Of a stretch of 64,000 bases of DNA, positions 33,332 to 41,638 are shown in pieces. Made by a program: the position numbers and the translations under genes. The notes under the pieces are model-generated. The model saw only the letters and a program-made list of their open reading frames with translations, did no database searches and was not told where the DNA came from. How positions within the stretch are numbered: the stretch's first letter is position 1; the number at the start of each line of letters is the position of its first letter. The DNA is taken from positions 62,001-126,000 of the forward strand of contig NZ_BFCH01000028.1 of assembly GCF_003112775.1 (NCBI RefSeq). The letters run 5' to 3'. The DNA comes from Mycobacterium montefiorense (lineage in GTDB: Bacteria; Actinomycetota; Actinomycetes; Mycobacteriales; Mycobacteriaceae).

Positions 33332-33904
33332 CTAGACCGGCTCGAATTTGGTGATCAGCCAGTTGCCGTTGACTCGGGTCAAGCTCACCAGCACGCTGCT
33401 GGAGGCCATCGAGGGGTCGGGGTTGTCCTTGCTGGTGGTGCTCTGGTCGACCAACACCAGCACGACGGCCGAATCCGGATGCAGTTCCTGAACCGCGGCC
33501 CCCAACACCCGAGCACTGGTTTTCAGTGACTTCTGTTTGGCCGCCGGAGCCACGATCTGTTCGGTGAATTGGTTGTAGTACGACAAGAAGTCCCCGGACA
33601 GGTGAGACTTGGCGGCCGCGAAGTCTTTGTCGAGTGAGTCGGGGGAGTAGGACAGCAACGCGACCGTTCCGTCGGACGCCGAACTGACGACTGCGCTCGC
33701 GACGCTGGCGTCGGTTTGTTTGTCGGGCCGGTACTCCTTGAAGTACAGCCACGCCGCCGCACCACCGGAAATCAGCAGCAGCGAAATCAGAATAACGGGA
33801 ACGACTTTCACCTTGCGTCGCGCGGGTGGTTCGCTACGTTCACTGCGTTCTGTTTGGTCGGAAGAGTCTTCGGTGTCGTCGATGCTGCCGTTGTCCTCGC
33901 TCAT
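33332..33904 (-). CDS. Mce-associated membrane protein
   Basis: 190 residues from ATG 33904. An acidic cytoplasmic N-terminus (about 1-30: SEDNGSIDDTEDSSDQTE) is followed by one membrane helix (VVPVILISLLLISGGAAAWLYF) and an extracytoplasmic SnoaL/NTF2-like domain (FAAAKSHLSGDFLSYYNQFTEQIVAP...). This is the layout of proteins encoded near mce operons that stabilise Mce complexes. Its start overlaps the stop of the next Mce-associated gene (ATGA). The related gene is at 50143. Confidence 0.87.
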   Translation of the reverse strand: MSEDNGSIDDTEDSSDQTERSERSEPPARRKVKVVPVILISLLLISGGAAAWLYFKEYRPDKQTDASVASAVVSSASDGTVALLSYSPDSLDKDFAAAKSHLSGDFLSYYNQFTEQIVAPAAKQKSLKTSARVLGAAVQELHPDSAVVLVLVDQSTTSKDNPDPSMASSSVLVSLTRVNGNWLITKFEPV

Positions 33905-34764
33905 GGAATGAAGTCCACTTTGGACATCTTGTATTGCCCGCCGTCGTCTGTGACGGTCACCCGGAGCCGCCATCTGCGTGGTTCGTCTTTGGCGCCCGCG
34001 GCGTTGGTGATCCGCGAAGTCGCCGCGACGAGCACCAACGCGGAGTTTCCGTCGATGGATTGCACGGCCGCAGCATTCACGGTTCCGACAGTGACCACTT
34101 TGGACTGTTCGACGACGGTCGTGAAATCCTTTGCGCGCTGCGCGAAATCGTCCCTGAACTGGCCGGTCGAGCTGTCGATCACCCGCTGCACGTCCTCCTT
34201 GGCCCTATTGAAATCCAAGGAAGTCATGTTGACGACACCTTGTCTGGCCCCCGCGATGAAGTTCGCGACGCGCTGGTTTCGCTCGGTGATCTCGTGACGC
34301 TGCCACACCATGTATCCACTGGCCCCGACGAAGGCGCAGATGAGGATGATGACGGCCGCTTTCCACGTCACCGACAGTGATGGCCATCGCAGACGTCGCC
34401 CGGAGCGGGCCGGTTTGGATTCCGATTCTGTATCTTCAGGCGTTTCGTCGGAGACATCTTCTTCTTTTTCTTCGGTCTCCGCCTCGTCGGCGGCACTTAC
34501 GTCCTCATCGGTGTCGGTGTCGGTTGCGTCTTCATCCGAGGCTTCGTCGGCCGGGGCTTCTTCGGTTTCAGCCTCTGTCTCAGCCTCTGCCTCGGTCTCT
34601 TCTTGGGCCTGCACTTCACGCCGGAGCCGTGCGGCCCGGGCGCGGGCGCGCGCCGCGGCAGCCAGCGCTTCGGCTTCGGCGGCCTCCGCCTCGGCCTCCG
34701 CGATCAACGCCAAGGTGTCGGCTTTTGATTTGGCATCTTGCGGCGGCTTCTTCGCCTCAGCCAT
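33901..34764 (-). CDS. Mce-associated protein with Ala/Glu-rich coiled-coil N-terminus
   Basis: 287 residues. About 1-50 is an Ala/Glu/Arg helix likely to form a coiled coil (LIAEAEAEAAEAEALAAAAR), about 55-115 is an extremely acidic low-complexity region, then a membrane helix (AAVIILICAFVGASGYMVW) and an NTF2-like periplasmic domain ending YKMSKVDFIP. The acidic tract lies on the cytoplasmic side. Upstream member of a coupled Mce-associated pair on the strand opposite to the mce operon; paralogue at 50782-51600, which ends almost identically (LKMSKVDFLS). Confidence 0.85.
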   Translation of the reverse strand: MAEAKKPPQDAKSKADTLALIAEAEAEAAEAEALAAAARARARAARLRREVQAQEETEAEAETEAETEEAPADEASDEDATDTDTDEDVSAADEAETEEKEEDVSDETPEDTESESKPARSGRRLRWPSLSVTWKAAVIILICAFVGASGYMVWQRHEITERNQRVANFIAGARQGVVNMTSLDFNRAKEDVQRVIDSSTGQFRDDFAQRAKDFTTVVEQSKVVTVGTVNAAAVQSIDGNSALVLVAATSRITNAAGAKDEPRRWRLRVTVTDDGGQYKMSKVDFIP

Positions 34765-34819
34765 CGTCCTTACTCCCCGTCGCCCTCATGAGCGACTGGC
34801 TCGTCTACGTCTCACGCGG

Positions 34820-35248
34820 CTACCATCGCACGAGCTGGAACGGATAGGTGTTACTGCCCCCCGGTCCGCCACCACAGCCCGTGTCGAATGTGGAGACGAC
34901 CTCACCCGCCAGCGTTACCGCATCCCACGAGTAAACGTCGTGCGAGGGAAAGAACTGGACCGTGCAGCGCACACCGTCGGGCACATCGACGACCATGGTG
35001 TAGCGACCGTTCGACAGGTGCGCGTCCGACTTCCAGGGTGCTGCTTGCCCGTTGGGTTGCGGCACCCCTTGAATGGTCAGGCATCCCGGCGCTTTGGGAG
35101 TGCACGTGCCGAGGGCCCAGACCCACATGTGGCCGGGATCCCGGTCTGTTACCACCCGGTAATTGGCGATGATCATGTCCGCGTGGGCCGTCGGCGTGAC
35201 GGTCAGCGCGGCCATTGCCAGCGCGAAGCTTACTGCGAAAGTCTTCAC
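34820..35248 (-). CDS. Small secreted protein of unknown function
   Basis: 142 residues from GTG 35248 (GGGAGA eight bases upstream); ATG 35263 is also possible. The signal peptide is MKTFAVSFALAMAALTVTPTAHA, cleaved before DMIIANYRV. The mature domain has four Cys (TCTPKAPGC, RCTVQF, TGCGGG) and probably two disulfides. Mycobacteria encode many such exported proteins next to mce loci. It precedes the Mce-associated pair in the same orientation, 55 bases away. Confidence 0.75.
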   Translation of the reverse strand: MKTFAVSFALAMAALTVTPTAHADMIIANYRVVTDRDPGHMWVWALGTCTPKAPGCLTIQGVPQPNGQAAPWKSDAHLSNGRYTMVVDVPDGVRCTVQFFPSHDVYSWDAVTLAGEVVSTFDTGCGGGPGGSNTYPFQLVRW

Positions 35249-35360
35249 CTGTGCGTCTCCCATCTCTGCACGCGCTTGGGCCTGAATATAGAGGGCAGCC
35301 GTGCTGAACAGAGCTACTCGGAAAAATTGGAGCACTCGACAGCCGGTTCGTCCAGCCCTC

Positions 35361-36725
35361 CTAGTCGATGACGGCGATTTCCGTGCGCTCGGTGACGGGC
35401 AGAGCCAGCTGCTGCTCGTCGCAGATGCGTTGCAACTTCTCGAGCGTCTCGTCGAGTCCCGCCCCGAACTTGGGGCCGGGGGTGAAGGTGGCCGGAAGTT
35501 TGCGCATGCCCTGGATCACGCCGATGGTCTCGTAGTGGACGGTGCCTTCGGAGTCGCAGCGGTAGTCGGGCATCCGATCGAGAACCGCCGTCACCATCGA
35601 CTTGAACACCGTACGCGCCACATTCGACCCTTTGCACCGATGCAATCCGAGGCCAAAGCTGAAGTGCCGGTTGCCTTTACGGTCAAGGACAATATCGTCC
35701 GGGTCGGCGAACAGTGCTGGGTCGCGGTTGGCCATGGCCCACGAAATCCACAGCCGCTCACCCTCTTTGAACTGATTGCCGTCGAGTTCAACGTCTTCGG
35801 CAAAGGTCCTGCCGTCGCCGGCGGCCGGGGTGAAATAACGCAGGAATTCTTCGGTCGCCGGGTCGAGCAGGGCGTCGCGATTCTCAGACAGCCGCTCGCG
35901 CTCGTCGGGATGTTCCGAAAGCCATTCCAGTGTGTGGGCCGTCAGCGCCGTGGTGGTGTCGAAGCCCCCGCCAATGACCAGGCCGAGGTTGCCGAGAATT
36001 TCCAGATCCGGGGCGGGCTCGCCGTCAATTCGCATCTGCAGCAATCCATTGACGATGCCGGGCCGCGGGTTCTCGCGAATCTCGAGCATGGTGTTGACCA
36101 TGTCGAGGCCCATCTCCCGGTGCATCGCGGTGACCTTCTCGATGTCAGGGGAGTGCTCGGGGGTGTAGACGGCCGCGTGCACCGGCTCGCTGTAGAGGTT
36201 CCACTTCTTCAGCGGAATGCCCAGCATCGCCAGTGTCAGAACGGCAGGCACGATGTTGGCCAGGTCGTCGACGAAGTCGATGCTGCCGCCTTCGATCTTC
36301 TCGTCGAGGCAGGCGCGAGTGATGTCGTGGATAAACGGTTCCCAGCGCTTGACCGCCGCCGGCGACAGGTAGGGGTTCAACACGTTGCGGTAGGTGCGGT
36401 GGTCGGGCTCGTCCATCTCGAGGATGCCGCCGCGCACGGCGCTGACGCGGCTGGCAGTCGGGATCGAAATCCCTTTGTAGCCGCTGCGTTCGTTGTGGAT
36501 GTCGTGATCGTTGGAGACCACGGGGCAGCGTGCCAGCTCGAAAACCTCGTGGCTACCTGCCGCGACCCAGTGTCCACCGTAGGTCTCGGACCACGCCATC
36601 GGACACTTGGCGTGCATCTCCTCGGTGATCTGCTTGAACTGTGACCGATACTCCGACGCGTTTCGGTCGAAGTGGTACGTCGGCTTTTGACCGTTGCTAT
36701 CGCTCGCGACGTCGTCGACACTCAA
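35361..36725 (-). CDS. Cytochrome P450
   Basis: 454 residues from TTG 36725, chosen because AAGGGAGA lies six bases upstream and the frame before it lacks a P450-like sequence. The I-helix is GGGFDTTTALTAH (Asp-Thr pair), ATEEFLRYF the ExxR helix, and FSFGLGLHRCKGSNVAR the heme loop. It is longer than the other P450s here and belongs to another subgroup, with an extended C-terminus (GAGLDETLEKLQRICDEQQLAL). The ferredoxin 14 bases upstream and the SDR form its operon, behind palindrome copy 5. Confidence 0.94.
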   Translation of the reverse strand: MSVDDVASDSNGQKPTYHFDRNASEYRSQFKQITEEMHAKCPMAWSETYGGHWVAAGSHEVFELARCPVVSNDHDIHNERSGYKGISIPTASRVSAVRGGILEMDEPDHRTYRNVLNPYLSPAAVKRWEPFIHDITRACLDEKIEGGSIDFVDDLANIVPAVLTLAMLGIPLKKWNLYSEPVHAAVYTPEHSPDIEKVTAMHREMGLDMVNTMLEIRENPRPGIVNGLLQMRIDGEPAPDLEILGNLGLVIGGGFDTTTALTAHTLEWLSEHPDERERLSENRDALLDPATEEFLRYFTPAAGDGRTFAEDVELDGNQFKEGERLWISWAMANRDPALFADPDDIVLDRKGNRHFSFGLGLHRCKGSNVARTVFKSMVTAVLDRMPDYRCDSEGTVHYETIGVIQGMRKLPATFTPGPKFGAGLDETLEKLQRICDEQQLALPVTERTEIAVID

Positions 36726-36739
36726 CGTGCTGTCTCCCT

Positions 36740-36940
36740 TTAGGTCTCGTCGGTGATCATGATCGCCTGCTCCGGGCACGATTGCGCGGCCTCGCGAACC
36801 TGGTCCTCTTGGTCGGCCGGGACCACTTCGTTGACCGCCGACGAACTACCGTCAATGTCGCTGAGCTCGAATGAATCCGGCGCAATCATCGCGCACAGGG
36901 TGTGGCCCTGGCAGCGTTCTGAATCAACCCAGACCTTCAC
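36740..36940 (-). CDS. 3Fe-4S ferredoxin partnered with P450
   Basis: 66 residues. Cluster ligands are CQGHTLC and SCPEQAI, with His at the variable position as in the ferredoxin at 6646. It immediately precedes the P450 at 35361-36725 on the minus strand and would supply its electrons. The order is ferredoxin then P450, opposite to the other two pairs in the window. Confidence 0.92.
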   Translation of the reverse strand: MKVWVDSERCQGHTLCAMIAPDSFELSDIDGSSSAVNEVVPADQEDQVREAAQSCPEQAIMITDET

Positions 36941-37001
36941 GATGTCTCCTCCTGGGGCTGCGGTGTGGCTGGCGTTACGGTAGTCCCGACGACGGCGTCA
37001 C

Positions 37002-37703
37002 TCAGGTGTTTCGACCACCGTTGACGCCCAATATCTGCCCGGTGATGTAGCCGGCTTCCTCGGATATCAGGAATGCGCAGGCGGCGGCGATGTCTTCGGG
37101 CTTGCCGATCCGGCGCACCGGGGTCCGGGCGATGGTCTCGTCGATGTCGCCGAGATAGCCGCGTTGCTCGGCGCTGCGCAGCATCGGGGTGTCGATGAAG
37201 CCGGGCGGCACCGCATTGACCGTGATGCCGCTAGGGCCGTACTCGAGAGCCAGTGATTTGGTGAGCCCATTGACCGCCGTTTTGGCCGCGACATAGTGAG
37301 ACATATAGGGAGCGCCGGAATGTGTGCTCGACGACGAGATGTTGACGATTCGCCCCCACCCCGCCTCGACCATGTCGGGCAGCACCGCTTGAGTCATGTG
37401 GAAGACCCCGTGCAGGTTGACGTCGACGACGCGTTGCCAGTCCTCGAACGTGATGTTGCTGAACCGCTTGAATCCGTCCAGGCCCGCGGCGTTGACCAGA
37501 ATCGCCACCGGCCCCAATTGCGCGCGGATCGCCGACAGTGCGGCATCCACCTGGGGCCTGTCCGTCACGTCGGCGGTGAAAGATAGCTCGGCGTCCGAGG
37601 GCTTGAGATCGATGGTCGCGACGTCGAGGCCGTCGGCGCGCAGCCGATGCGCGACCGCTAGGCCGATTCCGGATCCGCCGCCGGTGACCACCGCGGTCTT
37701 CAC
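37002..37703 (-). CDS. Short-chain dehydrogenase/reductase
   Basis: 233 residues. TGGGSGIGLAVAH is the cofactor-binding motif, NISSSSTHSG the catalytic Ser, HYVAAK the YxxxK pair, and PGFIDTPML the C-terminal substrate loop. It oxidises an alcohol or reduces a ketone with NAD(P)(H), for example the alcohol made by the P450 downstream. First gene of the SDR, ferredoxin, P450 series; palindrome copy 5 lies 61 bases upstream of its start. Confidence 0.92.
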   Translation of the reverse strand: MKTAVVTGGGSGIGLAVAHRLRADGLDVATIDLKPSDAELSFTADVTDRPQVDAALSAIRAQLGPVAILVNAAGLDGFKRFSNITFEDWQRVVDVNLHGVFHMTQAVLPDMVEAGWGRIVNISSSSTHSGAPYMSHYVAAKTAVNGLTKSLALEYGPSGITVNAVPPGFIDTPMLRSAEQRGYLGDIDETIARTPVRRIGKPEDIAAACAFLISEEAGYITGQILGVNGGRNT

Positions 37704-37763
37704 GCCGAGGCCCCTGGGCTAAATGCGGCCGTCTCAGTCAAAAAGAATCTCCTTCGCAATTAT

Positions 37764-37778
37764 GAGAACCTTACTCTC
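37764..37778. promoter_or_regulatory. Regulon palindrome GAGAAT-N3-ATTCTC (copy 5)
   Basis: GAGAACCTTACTCTC matches 10 of 12 fixed positions and its two mismatches are symmetric; flanking T and A extend it (TGAGA...TCTCA). It serves the minus-strand SDR/ferredoxin/P450 operon. Confidence 0.6.
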
Positions 37779-37917
37779 ACGGCGAAGTGGCGTGCAACAT
37801 CCGGATGAAACGCGCTGCTGCCTGGGCCGGGGCTGGTCACACGCTATCGCCCCTGCTTTTAGGGTGCCGGTCAGCCCCCTTGTCTCATTCCTGTGACTTT
37901 CTTGAATTCTCGAGACT

Positions 37918-37932
37918 CGAATGTAAGATTCG
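37918..37932. promoter_or_regulatory. Palindrome CGAAT-N5-ATTCG
   Basis: CGAATGTAAGATTCG has perfect five-base arms. It resembles the regulon site (GAAT...ATTC) but with a five-base spacer, and lies nine bases before copy 6. Confidence 0.35.
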
Positions 37933-37940
37933 CCCGGGAA

Positions 37941-37955
37941 GAGAATGAAATTTTC
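37941..37955. promoter_or_regulatory. Regulon palindrome GAGAAT-N3-ATTCTC (copy 6)
   Basis: GAGAATGAAATTTTC matches 11 of 12 fixed positions. It lies 27 bases before the start of the aldehyde dehydrogenase remnant and so in front of the CoA-transferase. Confidence 0.6.
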
Positions 37956-37981
37956 GTGACCGTCACCACAAGAGGAGCCGG

Positions 37982-38370
37982 ATGCCAGCGCAGGTCACAG
38001 TGTCGGACGTCGCCGAAACCGCAGGCTCCGGGTTCGACCGCCGACTGCTGATCGATGGTCGGTTCGGTGGCAAGCGGTGCTCGTCGTGATCGCGTTGGAC
38101 GATGACGACGACGCGGTGCGCATCGCAAACAACTCGGTGTACGGACTCGCGGGTGCGGTGTTCAGTCGCAACCAGGATCGGGCACTCGCTGTGGCACGCC
38201 GGATCCGGACCGGATCGTTTTCGATCAACGGCGGCAATTACTTCGGAGCGGATAGTCCGTTCGGGGGCTTCAAGCAGTCCGGTGTTGGCCGCGAGACGGG
38301 CGTCGCCGGTCTCGAAGAGTTCTTGGAGCGCAAGACGTTTGCCGTTCCGGTGATGGGAGGCAACAAATGA
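37982..38370 (+). pseudogene. Aldehyde dehydrogenase remnant with large internal deletion
   Basis: ATG 37982, with AGAGGAG upstream, opens a frame encoding about 35 residues that end ...RRLLIDGRFGGKRCSS; LLIDG is the normal start of an aldehyde dehydrogenase. In another frame from about 38060 the sequence VLVVIALDDDDDAVRIANNSVYGLAGAVFS...PFGGFKQSGVGRETG is the last 95-100 residues of the same family. Roughly 380 residues, including the catalytic Cys and Glu, are missing, and the junction is out of frame. The promoter palindrome and the ATGA overlap with the CoA-transferase remain, so the remnant may still serve as a leader for that gene. Confidence 0.85.
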
Positions 38371-39572
38371 GGCCGTTGGAAGGCATTCGCGTTCTCGAAG
38401 TCGCCATGTACGGGTTCGTCCCGTCGGCGGGCGCCGTGTTGGCGGAGTGGGGTGCCGATGTGGTCAAAGTCGAGCACGCGGTGACGGGCGACCCGCAGCG
38501 TGGACTTCGGCAGACCGGCATGTTGCGCGTCGAAGGCGATCCGAATCCGAACATCGAGCACGCCAACCGCGGCAAGCGCAGTGTCGGACTCGACATGTCG
38601 GTTCCCGAGGGCAAGGAAGTCCTCTACGAGTTGGCCCGGCGCTCGGACGTGTTCTTGACCAGCTTCCTGCCCGGGGCCCGGCAGAAGTTCGGCATCGACG
38701 TCGACGACATCAGGGCGGTGAACCCGTCGATCATCTACGCGCGGGGCAGCGCGCTCGGCCCGCGCGGTGAAGAGGCGGCCAAGGGCGGCTACGACATGAC
38801 CGCGTTCTGGTGCCGGGCCGGAACGGCCGCCACCATCACCCCGATGGGGATGCCCGGCATGATCGCTCCGCCGGGACCTGCCTACGGCGACACCATCTCT
38901 GGGACCAACCTCGCTGGAGGCATTGCGGCCGCATTGCTTAAGCGCGAACGCTCCGGCGAGCCGTCCGTCGTCGACGTGTCGTTGCTGGGCAGTGGATTGT
39001 GGTCGATGGGGCACACCGTCGCATTGACCAAGCATCTGAATCAGCGACTGGAGGCACCGCCACCCGGCGTGCACGGCGCACCCAACAACCCGTTGGTAGG
39101 GCTGTACACGACATCGGATGGCCGCTACATCTCCTTCGTGATGATGCAGCCGACGAAGTTCTGGGCCGACGTTTGCCGCCACGTCGACCTGCCTGAGCTG
39201 GCTGACGATCCCCGGTTCGTCACCATCGACCAGATCACCGCCAACACGGCAGAAGCCGTCGAGATCTTGACCAAGGCCATCGCAACCCGCACGCTAGCCG
39301 AGTGGAGCGAACGCTTTGCCACGCTGGCCGGGCCCTGGGCCCCGGTCCAGGACACACTGCAGGCAGCCGATGACTCGCAGATTCGGGCCAACGAATATGT
39401 CGTCCGGGCAGGCGAACTCGACCTGGTCGCTAACCCCGTCCAGTTCGACGTCACCGCACCGCAAACCGGGCCTGCACCCGGATTCGCGGAACAAACCGAC
39501 GAAATCCTGCTGGAATTGGGACTCGATTGGGACCGCATTATCGAGCTCAAGACGGCCGGCGCCGTCACGTAG
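38367..39572 (+). CDS. CaiB/BaiF-family (class III) CoA-transferase
   Basis: 401 residues from ATG 38367, overlapping the remnant's stop. The N-terminal MRPLEGIRVLEVAMYGFVPSAGAVLAEWGADVVKVEH and NRGKRSVGLDMSVPEGKEVLYELARRSDVFLTSFLPG are diagnostic. The catalytic Asp usual in these enzymes falls around the region following AFWCRAGTAATI; I cannot fix it by eye. It moves CoA from a donor thioester to a carboxylic acid, an alternative to ligase activation. The natural partner, an aldehyde dehydrogenase making the acid, has been lost. Confidence 0.9.
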   Translation: MRPLEGIRVLEVAMYGFVPSAGAVLAEWGADVVKVEHAVTGDPQRGLRQTGMLRVEGDPNPNIEHANRGKRSVGLDMSVPEGKEVLYELARRSDVFLTSFLPGARQKFGIDVDDIRAVNPSIIYARGSALGPRGEEAAKGGYDMTAFWCRAGTAATITPMGMPGMIAPPGPAYGDTISGTNLAGGIAAALLKRERSGEPSVVDVSLLGSGLWSMGHTVALTKHLNQRLEAPPPGVHGAPNNPLVGLYTTSDGRYISFVMMQPTKFWADVCRHVDLPELADDPRFVTIDQITANTAEAVEILTKAIATRTLAEWSERFATLAGPWAPVQDTLQAADDSQIRANEYVVRAGELDLVANPVQFDVTAPQTGPAPGFAEQTDEILLELGLDWDRIIELKTAGAVT

Positions 39573-39945
39573 AACCGGAGCAGCCTTAATGTCTCAGCCC
39601 ACCAACAAAAGTGACGCTTCCTGTTCGCGCGCTGCGGTTACAGGTTGTGCAATAACGATTCTGCGTTTTTGCTCCACCTTGGACTCGGCATGAGTCATAA
39701 TCTCGGAACGCTTCAAGACGCCGGGCTCTTCGTTTTGATGCGCCCACTCGCGCGACTGAACGGAGACACAGGCGTGAGGAAGGGAAGTGCTGCGCCGCCA
39801 GTCATGAACGCTGAATTTCGACTGCTCCCCGCGCATTTCGTGATCGACAGCATCCCCTCGAGATCGTCGGCTGAGCCGAATTTACCTCAGCCGTTGCGCA
39901 ACAACAAGACTGCCAGTCTCGTAGCTTGGGAAGGGGTCGACGCCG
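39573..39945. other. 373-base region before the mce operon
   Basis: No convincing gene. Short frames on both strands lack family resemblance and ribosome sites. The base composition is less GC-rich than around it. A perfect inverted repeat GACTC-N5-GAGTC lies at 39682-39696 just before an AT-rich CATAAT, a reasonable place for promoter and operator of the mce operon. The last 50 bases carry GGGAAGGGG ahead of the yrbEA start. Confidence 0.5.
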
Positions 39946-40764
39946 ATGGCGACTAAGGGCCCAGACCACTGGACAACGGGATTGCCGCAGTTGAAGTTGA
40001 AATGGGACATCTCGGGGCCCATGCAGGCAGTCGGAGCCTTGTTCGCGATGTCGGCCGACGCGGTCAAGTTCGTCTTCGTCCGGCCGTTCCAGTGGCGGGA
40101 ATTCTTGGACCAGTCCTGGTTTGTCGCGCGGGTGGCGCTGGCTCCCACCCTGTTGGTAGCGATCCCGTTTACGGTCCTCGTCAGCTTCACGCTCAACATC
40201 CTTTTGCGTGAACTAGGTGCGGCGGATCTATCCGGCGCGGGTGCCGCATTCGGTGCAGTCACCCAGCTCGGCCCGCTGGTCACGGTTTTGATCGTGGCGG
40301 GCGCGGGTGCTACGGCAATGTGCGCGGACCTGGGGTCGCGAACAATTCGCGAAGAAATCGACGCCATGGAAGTGCTGGGCATCAACCCGGTGCAGCGGTT
40401 GGTCACACCGCGCATGTTGGCTTCCGGGTTAGTGGCCTTCCTGCTCAACAGCCTCGTTGTCATTATCGGAGTCCTCGGCGGCTACGTCTTTTCGGTGTTT
40501 GTGCAAGACGTCAATCCCGGCGCGTTCGCCGCGGGTATCACCTTGCTCACCGGCGTGCCCGAGGTGGTCATTTCATGTGTCAAGGCAGCCCTTTTCGGCC
40601 TCATCGCCGGGTTGGTCGCCTGCTATCGGGGTTTGTCGATCACCGGCGGGGGCGCCAAGGCCGTTGGCAACGCGGTGAACGAAACCGTGGTTTATGCCTT
40701 CATGTCCCTATTCGTCGTCAACGTGGTCGTCACCGCGATCGGCATCAAGATGACGGCGAAGTAG
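39946..40764 (+). CDS. YrbEA, Mce transporter permease
   Basis: 272 residues with about five or six membrane helices. The MlaE/YrbE domain is shown by VALAPTLLVAIPFTVLVSFTLNILLRELG, then GAGATAMCADLGSRTIREEIDAMEVLGINPVQRLVTPRMLA, the conserved EExxAxxxxGxxP coupling segment that meets the ATPase. Together with YrbEB it forms the inner-membrane permease of an Mce lipid importer. First gene of an eight-gene operon of standard order. Confidence 0.96.
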   Translation: MATKGPDHWTTGLPQLKLKWDISGPMQAVGALFAMSADAVKFVFVRPFQWREFLDQSWFVARVALAPTLLVAIPFTVLVSFTLNILLRELGAADLSGAGAAFGAVTQLGPLVTVLIVAGAGATAMCADLGSRTIREEIDAMEVLGINPVQRLVTPRMLASGLVAFLLNSLVVIIGVLGGYVFSVFVQDVNPGAFAAGITLLTGVPEVVISCVKAALFGLIAGLVACYRGLSITGGGAKAVGNAVNETVVYAFMSLFVVNVVVTAIGIKMTAK

Positions 40765-40773
40765 GGACTGCCG

Positions 40774-41619
40774 ATGGCGCTGAGGGGCGTATACCCGCGA
40801 TTGACCCGCCAACTCGAGAGGCCGGTCGCCTCGTTGGGCCGGATCGGCGACCACACCCTGTTCTACAGTCGAGCCCTCGCCGGGGTGCCCTTCGCGGCCA
40901 CTCGTTACCGGCACGAGGTGATTCGTTTGATCGCCGAGATCAGCATGGGCGCGGGCACTTTGGCGATGATCGGCGGGACCGTCGTGATCGTCGGCTTCCT
41001 GACGCTGGCGGCGGGCGGCACACTGGCTATTCAGGGATACACCTCGCTGGGCAATATCGGCATCGAGGCGCTGACGGGCTTTCTGTCCGCCTTCATCAAC
41101 GTGCGTATCGCGGCACCGGTGGTTGCCGGGATCGGTCTGGCGGCAACCTTCGGCGCCGGCGTGACTGCTCAGCTGGGCGCTATGCGGATCAACGAAGAAA
41201 TCGATGCGCTGGAGAGCATGGCTATTCGGCCGGTTTCCTATTTAGTGAGCACCAGGATCCTGGCGGGCATGCTGGCTATCACGCCGTTGTACAGCGTCGC
41301 CGTAATCCTGTCGTTCGTGGCCAGCCAGTTCACCACGACGTTCTTGCTCGGCCAGTCGCAGGGTTTGTACCAGCACTACTTCAACACCTTCCTGAACCCG
41401 ATCGACTTGTTGTGGTCGTTCCTGCAGGCCATCCTGATGGCGCTCACCATCCTGCTGATCCACACGTACTACGGCTATTTCGCTTCGGGCGGGCCGGCCG
41501 GCGTCGGTGTCGCGACCGGTAACGCGGTGCGCACCTCGCTCATCGTCGTGGTGTCGGTGACGCTGCTGGTCTCGCTGTCTATCTACGGTTCCAACGGCAA
41601 CTTCAACCTGTCCGGTTAG
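40774..41619 (+). CDS. YrbEB, Mce transporter permease
   Basis: 281 residues, nine bases after yrbEA. The MlaE-type segment is GAGVTAQLGAMRINEEIDALESMAIRPVSYLVSTRILAG, matching that of YrbEA. There is a short amphipathic N-terminus and then several membrane helices. Second permease half; the shared ATPase (MceG) is normally encoded elsewhere in mycobacteria and is not in this window. Confidence 0.96.
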   Translation: MALRGVYPRLTRQLERPVASLGRIGDHTLFYSRALAGVPFAATRYRHEVIRLIAEISMGAGTLAMIGGTVVIVGFLTLAAGGTLAIQGYTSLGNIGIEALTGFLSAFINVRIAAPVVAGIGLAATFGAGVTAQLGAMRINEEIDALESMAIRPVSYLVSTRILAGMLAITPLYSVAVILSFVASQFTTTFLLGQSQGLYQHYFNTFLNPIDLLWSFLQAILMALTILLIHTYYGYFASGGPAGVGVATGNAVRTSLIVVVSVTLLVSLSIYGSNGNFNLSG

Positions 41620-41638
41620 CAGAGGAGGTGCAAAGGCA

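Noticed and set aside
35301..36644. A 447-codon plus-strand frame across the P450 gene
   Set aside because: Antisense of a P450 with complete heme and I-helix motifs; the frame has no recognisable domain.
39645..39956. A 103-codon plus-strand frame in the gap before yrbEA
   Set aside because: No ribosome site, no signal peptide or domain, and it overlaps the yrbEA start; more likely promoter DNA.
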